Below, piece after piece: positions 5,021 to 7,502 of a DNA stretch of 7,502 nt. Made by a program: the position numbers and the translations under genes. Source of the stretch: Candidatus Nanopelagicales bacterium (GTDB lineage Bacteria > Actinomycetota > Actinomycetes > S36-B12); contig CALKMY010000206.1 of the NCBI GenBank assembly GCA_938091275.1, positions 1 to 7,502 on the forward strand, written 5' to 3'. The notes under the pieces are model-generated. The model was not told the DNA's origin, made no database searches, and saw only the letters and a list, made by a program, of their open reading frames with translations. Within the stretch, counting starts at the first letter, position 1. The number at the start of each line of letters is the position of its first letter.

Positions 5021-5609
5021 ACGAGCGGCTCGGGGCCGGTTGATAGGGCAGGAAGAATCGAGCGAAGACTCTCTTGACGGCCAGCGTGAAGGCCGAGAAG
5101 GCGATCGAGATGCCGCTCGCTGCCTGCGGCGCACCCACCGCCATCGGGTCTCTGCCTTGGGCGATAGCCGTCATGCGAGTTTTCATCGAATCCGCGGTCT
5201 GGTCGATGAGCACCTCGGTGAAGTCCGCCACGAGTCCGCGACCGTACTGAGCAGCGGCTCCCGAGATGGTCAGGTCGATCGCCAGATCCACACGAGTTGA
5301 TCCACCTAGTGAGTTGAGCGATGCGTCCAAGACCACGCTCGCAGCTCCGCGGCCCTTCTTATCGGCGCCGGCGCCCTCGAGAACGATGACTTTCTTGGTG
5401 TTATCGCGTGACTTGATCTTCAATTCACCCGAGAACTCCAACTTCACCGGACCCGCCGAAATGGTGACGTCTCCCTCGTACTGATCGTCACCGATCTCTT
5501 TCGTGAGATCGGCGCCGGGAACGCACGCGGCGACGAGCGGAACGTCGTCGAAGAAGCTCCATACTTGATCGATCGGTTGATCGACCTGGAACGAATGGTT
5601 AATCAGCAT
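5019..5609 (-). CDS. coxG: CoxG, SRPBCC-fold membrane/quinone coupling protein of CODH
   Basis: The ATG at 5609 has AGGAGG four bases upstream and overlaps the preceding gene by seven bases. The open frame to 5750 lies within that gene and is ignored. The 196-residue product has the CoxG/SRPBCC plan: N-terminal strand MLINHSFQVDQP, helix DQVWSFFDDVPLVAACVPGADL (14-35) with the typical PG turn, a long beta sheet (about 38-115), then AAAQYGRGLVADFTEVLI (118-135) starting the long C-terminal helix. A tail at about 165-188 is hydrophobic with Lys/Arg (residues such as K179, R180, R184) and looks like an amphipathic membrane anchor. In Oligotropha CoxG is needed to attach CODH to the membrane. Work on mycobacterial CoxG indicates that it carries menaquinone to the enzyme. 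The length is normal. The five membrane proteins follow directly, which strengthens a membrane-coupling theme. Confidence 0.92.
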   Translation of the reverse strand: MLINHSFQVDQPIDQVWSFFDDVPLVAACVPGADLTKEIGDDQYEGDVTISAGPVKLEFSGELKIKSRDNTKKVIVLEGAGADKKGRGAASVVLDASLNSLGGSTRVDLAIDLTISGAAAQYGRGLVADFTEVLIDQTADSMKTRMTAIAQGRDPMAVGAPQAASGISIAFSAFTLAVKRVFARFFLPYQPAPSRS

Positions 5610-6574
5610 GGAGCCTCCTGCTGGGTGGTGATGAATGAATCCGGATCTTTCTCGAATGCCTTGCGGCACCCCGGTGCACAGAAGTAGTAGGTGACGCCCC
5701 CGTACTCGAAGGGTCGGTTCTCGGCCACCGCGTCGACCGTCATGCCACACACGAGGTCGATCGCTGTCGTCGGCTCGACGACGTCAAGTCCGGCGACGCT
5801 TGAGGGCTTGAGTTCTCCCGAGGCCCGACGCCGAACAAGATCCGCCAGGATGGAGACCGCGATCTCCCGATGGCCGGTGTGACCGAGGTCGATCCCGATC
5901 GGCACTTGGACGCGCGCCAACTTGTCCGGGTCTCCACCTTGCTCGGCGAGGAACTCCCGAACCACCCGGCCCCGCTTGGCCGACGCGACGAGTCCGATGA
6001 AGGCGGCTTCGGTTTCCAAAGCGAGAGCAAGCACGTCCTCATCTCCGTGACCCTGGGTCCCGATGATGACCGCGGAGGATGCCGACACGTGCGCGGGCCC
6101 GAACTTATCGGCATCGACCAGGTCTCCCCGCCACCCCAGATCACGAACCAGGTCCAGCAGTGTCACCGCCATCGGAGAGCGCCCCACGATCACCACGTGC
6201 GGCGCCGCCATCACCGGCTCGATGAAGATCTGCAGCGCGCCGTCACTTTGGCAGGAGATCGGAATGGTCATGACACCCTCGGGCACGTGCATCTTCTCCA
6301 GATCCTCAGGCTGACCTAGCCAGACCAGGGAAGCACTGCCCTCCTCGAGCACCCGCCGAGCCTCGCGCAACAAGACGGGTTCGGCACACGCGCCGCCGAT
6401 CCAGCCGAACAACTCGCCCTGGGCTGTGACGATGGCGCGGGAGCCATGTTGCCCCGACGACGGTGCCTGTCGCCAGACGACCGTCGCCATGGTGAAGGAC
6501 TCACCCGCTTCCACCAATTCGACAGCGCGCGCCATCACGGCCGCGCCATCGGCTGCCCGAGAACCGTTGGTCAC
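5603..6574 (-). CDS. XdhC/CoxI-family cofactor maturation protein with a C-terminal YHS domain
   Basis: This 323-residue protein begins at a GTG one base after the coxL stop. An ATG at codon 14 is an alternative, but GAGGG upstream and the tight join favour the GTG. The N-terminal XdhC domain has GWIGGACAEPVLLREARR (57-74), with C63. The Rossmann part starts at VVIVGRSPMAVTLLDLV (127-143) and ends with PIGIDLGHTGHREIAVSIL (225-243), close to the XdhC signature that usually reads GxxTPEEIAVSI. Residues 273-315 form a YHS/TRASH-type domain with C276 (VCGM), C299 and C303 (YFCAPGC). XdhC-type proteins bind molybdenum cofactor and promote its sulfuration and insertion. CoxF and CoxI are the CODH versions, and I cannot say which this equals. 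The YHS domain could bind copper or another metal, which would fit a Mo-Cu enzyme, but that is inference. Confidence 0.9.
   Translation of the reverse strand: MTNGSRAADGAAVMARAVELVEAGESFTMATVVWRQAPSSGQHGSRAIVTAQGELFGWIGGACAEPVLLREARRVLEEGSASLVWLGQPEDLEKMHVPEGVMTIPISCQSDGALQIFIEPVMAAPHVVIVGRSPMAVTLLDLVRDLGWRGDLVDADKFGPAHVSASSAVIIGTQGHGDEDVLALALETEAAFIGLVASAKRGRVVREFLAEQGGDPDKLARVQVPIGIDLGHTGHREIAVSILADLVRRRASGELKPSSVAGLDVVEPTTAIDLVCGMTVDAVAENRPFEYGGVTYYFCAPGCRKAFEKDPDSFITTQQEAPC
5614..5619 (-). promoter_or_regulatory. Shine-Dalgarno of coxG
   Basis: On the minus strand this reads AGGAGG, four bases before the coxG ATG and inside the end of the XdhC-YHS gene. It decides the coxG start at 5609. 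Confidence 0.75.
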
Positions 6575-6575
6575 G

Positions 6576-7502
6576 TCAGTCGACCCTCACCGGTGGCATT
6601 CCGCTGATGTCCTGGCCGTTTCGAACAGCGTCGTAGACCCGGTTGGGCATCAACGGCATGTCGACGTTGCGCACTCCCGTGTGCTCGATAGCGCTCATGA
6701 CGGCGTTGACGAAGGCAGCCGGGCCGCCCACCGTCGCACACTCGCCAATGCCCTTCGCACCGATCGGGTGATGCGGGCACGGAGTCACAACCTCGTGTAG
6801 CTCGAACCCGGGGGTCTCCCACGCGGTCGGGAGCAGGTAGTCGATGTAGTTCGCCCCGATGCAGTTTCCTTCCTCGTCGAAGGTGATGTACTGCATGTTG
6901 GCCATTGCGTACGCCTCAGTGAGGCCACCCATGATCTGGCCTTCGACCACCATCGGGTTGATTCGAACACCGCAATCGTCCACGGCGACGAACTTCAACA
7001 CGTCCCACACGCCCGTCTCCGGATCCACTTCCACCTTGCAGATGTAGGCGGCGAACGGCCACGTCAGGTTGGGCGGGTCGTAGTAGGCGTTGTTCTCCAA
7101 GCCAGGTTCCAGGCCGTCCGGCACGTTGCTGTACGCCGCGAGTGCGCAGTCCTGAATCGTGACACCACGCTCTTCGTTGCCGCGAACGTAGAAGCGACCC
7201 AACTCCCACTCGATGTCCTCCTCGGACACTTCGAGCAGGTGGGCGGCGATTTTGCGGGCTTTGGCGCGGATCTTGCGAGCCACCATGGCCACTGCAGCGC
7301 CGGCGACGGGAGTCGAGCGTGATGCGTACGTTCCCATGCCGAAGGGGGCTGTATCCGTGTCGCCTTCCTCGACGACGATGTCGTCGGCGGGGATACCCAG
7401 CTCGTGAGCGACGATCTGCGCCCAGGTGGTTTCGTGCCCCTGACCCTGGGTTTTGGCTCCCGTACGCAAAATAGCTTTACCGGTCATGTGGACCCGCAAT
7501 TC
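6576..7502 (-). CDS. coxL: CoxL, CO dehydrogenase large (molybdenum) subunit, C-terminal part only
   Basis: The gene runs off the right edge: the frame is open to the last base, and the TTG at 7499 is an internal leucine. About 308 residues are present, compared with roughly 800 in full CoxL. Counting from that leucine, QGQGHETTWAQIVAHELG (18-35) and GDTDTAPFGMGTYASRST (46-63) are xanthine dehydrogenase-family cofactor-binding motifs. VTPCPHHPIGAKGIGE (238-253) contains the expected catalytic glutamate (E253, the counterpart of Oligotropha E763). The TPxPHHPIGAKG version resembles form I (true CO-oxidising) CoxL more than the form II relatives. The deciding AYxCSFR active-site loop lies upstream, outside the window. 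CoxL oxidises CO to CO2 at a Mo-Cu site in complex with CoxM (FAD) and CoxS (2Fe-2S), whose genes probably lie further right. It leads into the XdhC-YHS gene with a 1-base gap. Confidence 0.95.
   Translation of the reverse strand, partial: ELRVHMTGKAILRTGAKTQGQGHETTWAQIVAHELGIPADDIVVEEGDTDTAPFGMGTYASRSTPVAGAAVAMVARKIRAKARKIAAHLLEVSEEDIEWELGRFYVRGNEERGVTIQDCALAAYSNVPDGLEPGLENNAYYDPPNLTWPFAAYICKVEVDPETGVWDVLKFVAVDDCGVRINPMVVEGQIMGGLTEAYAMANMQYITFDEEGNCIGANYIDYLLPTAWETPGFELHEVVTPCPHHPIGAKGIGECATVGGPAAFVNAVMSAIEHTGVRNVDMPLMPNRVYDAVRNGQDISGMPPVRVD

Noticed and set aside
5870..6319. Plus-strand open frame within the XdhC-YHS gene
   Set aside because: It is antisense to a gene with clear XdhC motifs, and its His/Arg/Asp-rich composition is typical of a shadow.
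1..7502. tRNA, rRNA, CRISPR array, insertion sequence or phage element
   Set aside because: I saw no cloverleaf, regularly spaced repeat, transposase or terminal inverted repeat in the window, and nearly all of it is explained by genes.

Overview
The window is a GC-rich (roughly 60 percent by eye) bacterial locus for aerobic, molybdenum-copper carbon monoxide dehydrogenase (CODH). The left part is read on the plus strand and the right part on the minus strand, and the two operons converge on a hairpin near 3544-3574. The form I-like CoxL, the CoxG, the mix of GTG and ATG starts and the four-helix membrane protein at the left edge suggest an actinobacterium (Actinomycetota). That assignment is inferred, because there is no rRNA or other marker.

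Layout. 1-49: nothing supportable. 50-412 (minus): a small four-helix membrane protein. 413-571: divergent intergenic region with no clear promoter consensus. 572-3557 (plus): a compact operon of an 82-residue unknown, coxD (MoxR-type AAA+ ATPase), coxE (von Willebrand A protein with a MIDAS), a 98-residue unknown, and a protein with a GIY-YIG-like domain. 3544-3574: hairpin, likely a two-way terminator. 3619-7502 (minus, listed in transcription order): the C-terminal part of coxL running off the right edge, an XdhC-family protein fused to a YHS metal-binding domain, coxG, and then five consecutive small proteins that each have one N-terminal membrane helix and a short helical cytoplasmic tail. 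Joins in this operon are 1-nt gaps, 4- to 7-nt overlaps or 8- to 10-nt spacers, so it is almost certainly co-transcribed and translationally coupled.

How the parts may work together. CoxL is the catalytic subunit, CoxD and CoxE mature its Mo-Cu site, and the XdhC-YHS protein probably handles the cofactor. CoxG couples the enzyme to the membrane and its quinones. The most unusual element is the five-gene cassette after coxG. Read against each other without gaps from the N-terminus, its products share residues at identical positions: DALDGGV in two (one-residue shift), EPxxTSxN at 55-62 in two, and RI...I...LT....NTA at 36-56 in two. They therefore look like diverged paralogues. Positive charges just after each helix predict that the tails face the cytoplasm, where CODH works. 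A membrane docking or electron-delivery scaffold for CODH is a reasonable hypothesis, but nothing in the sequence proves it.
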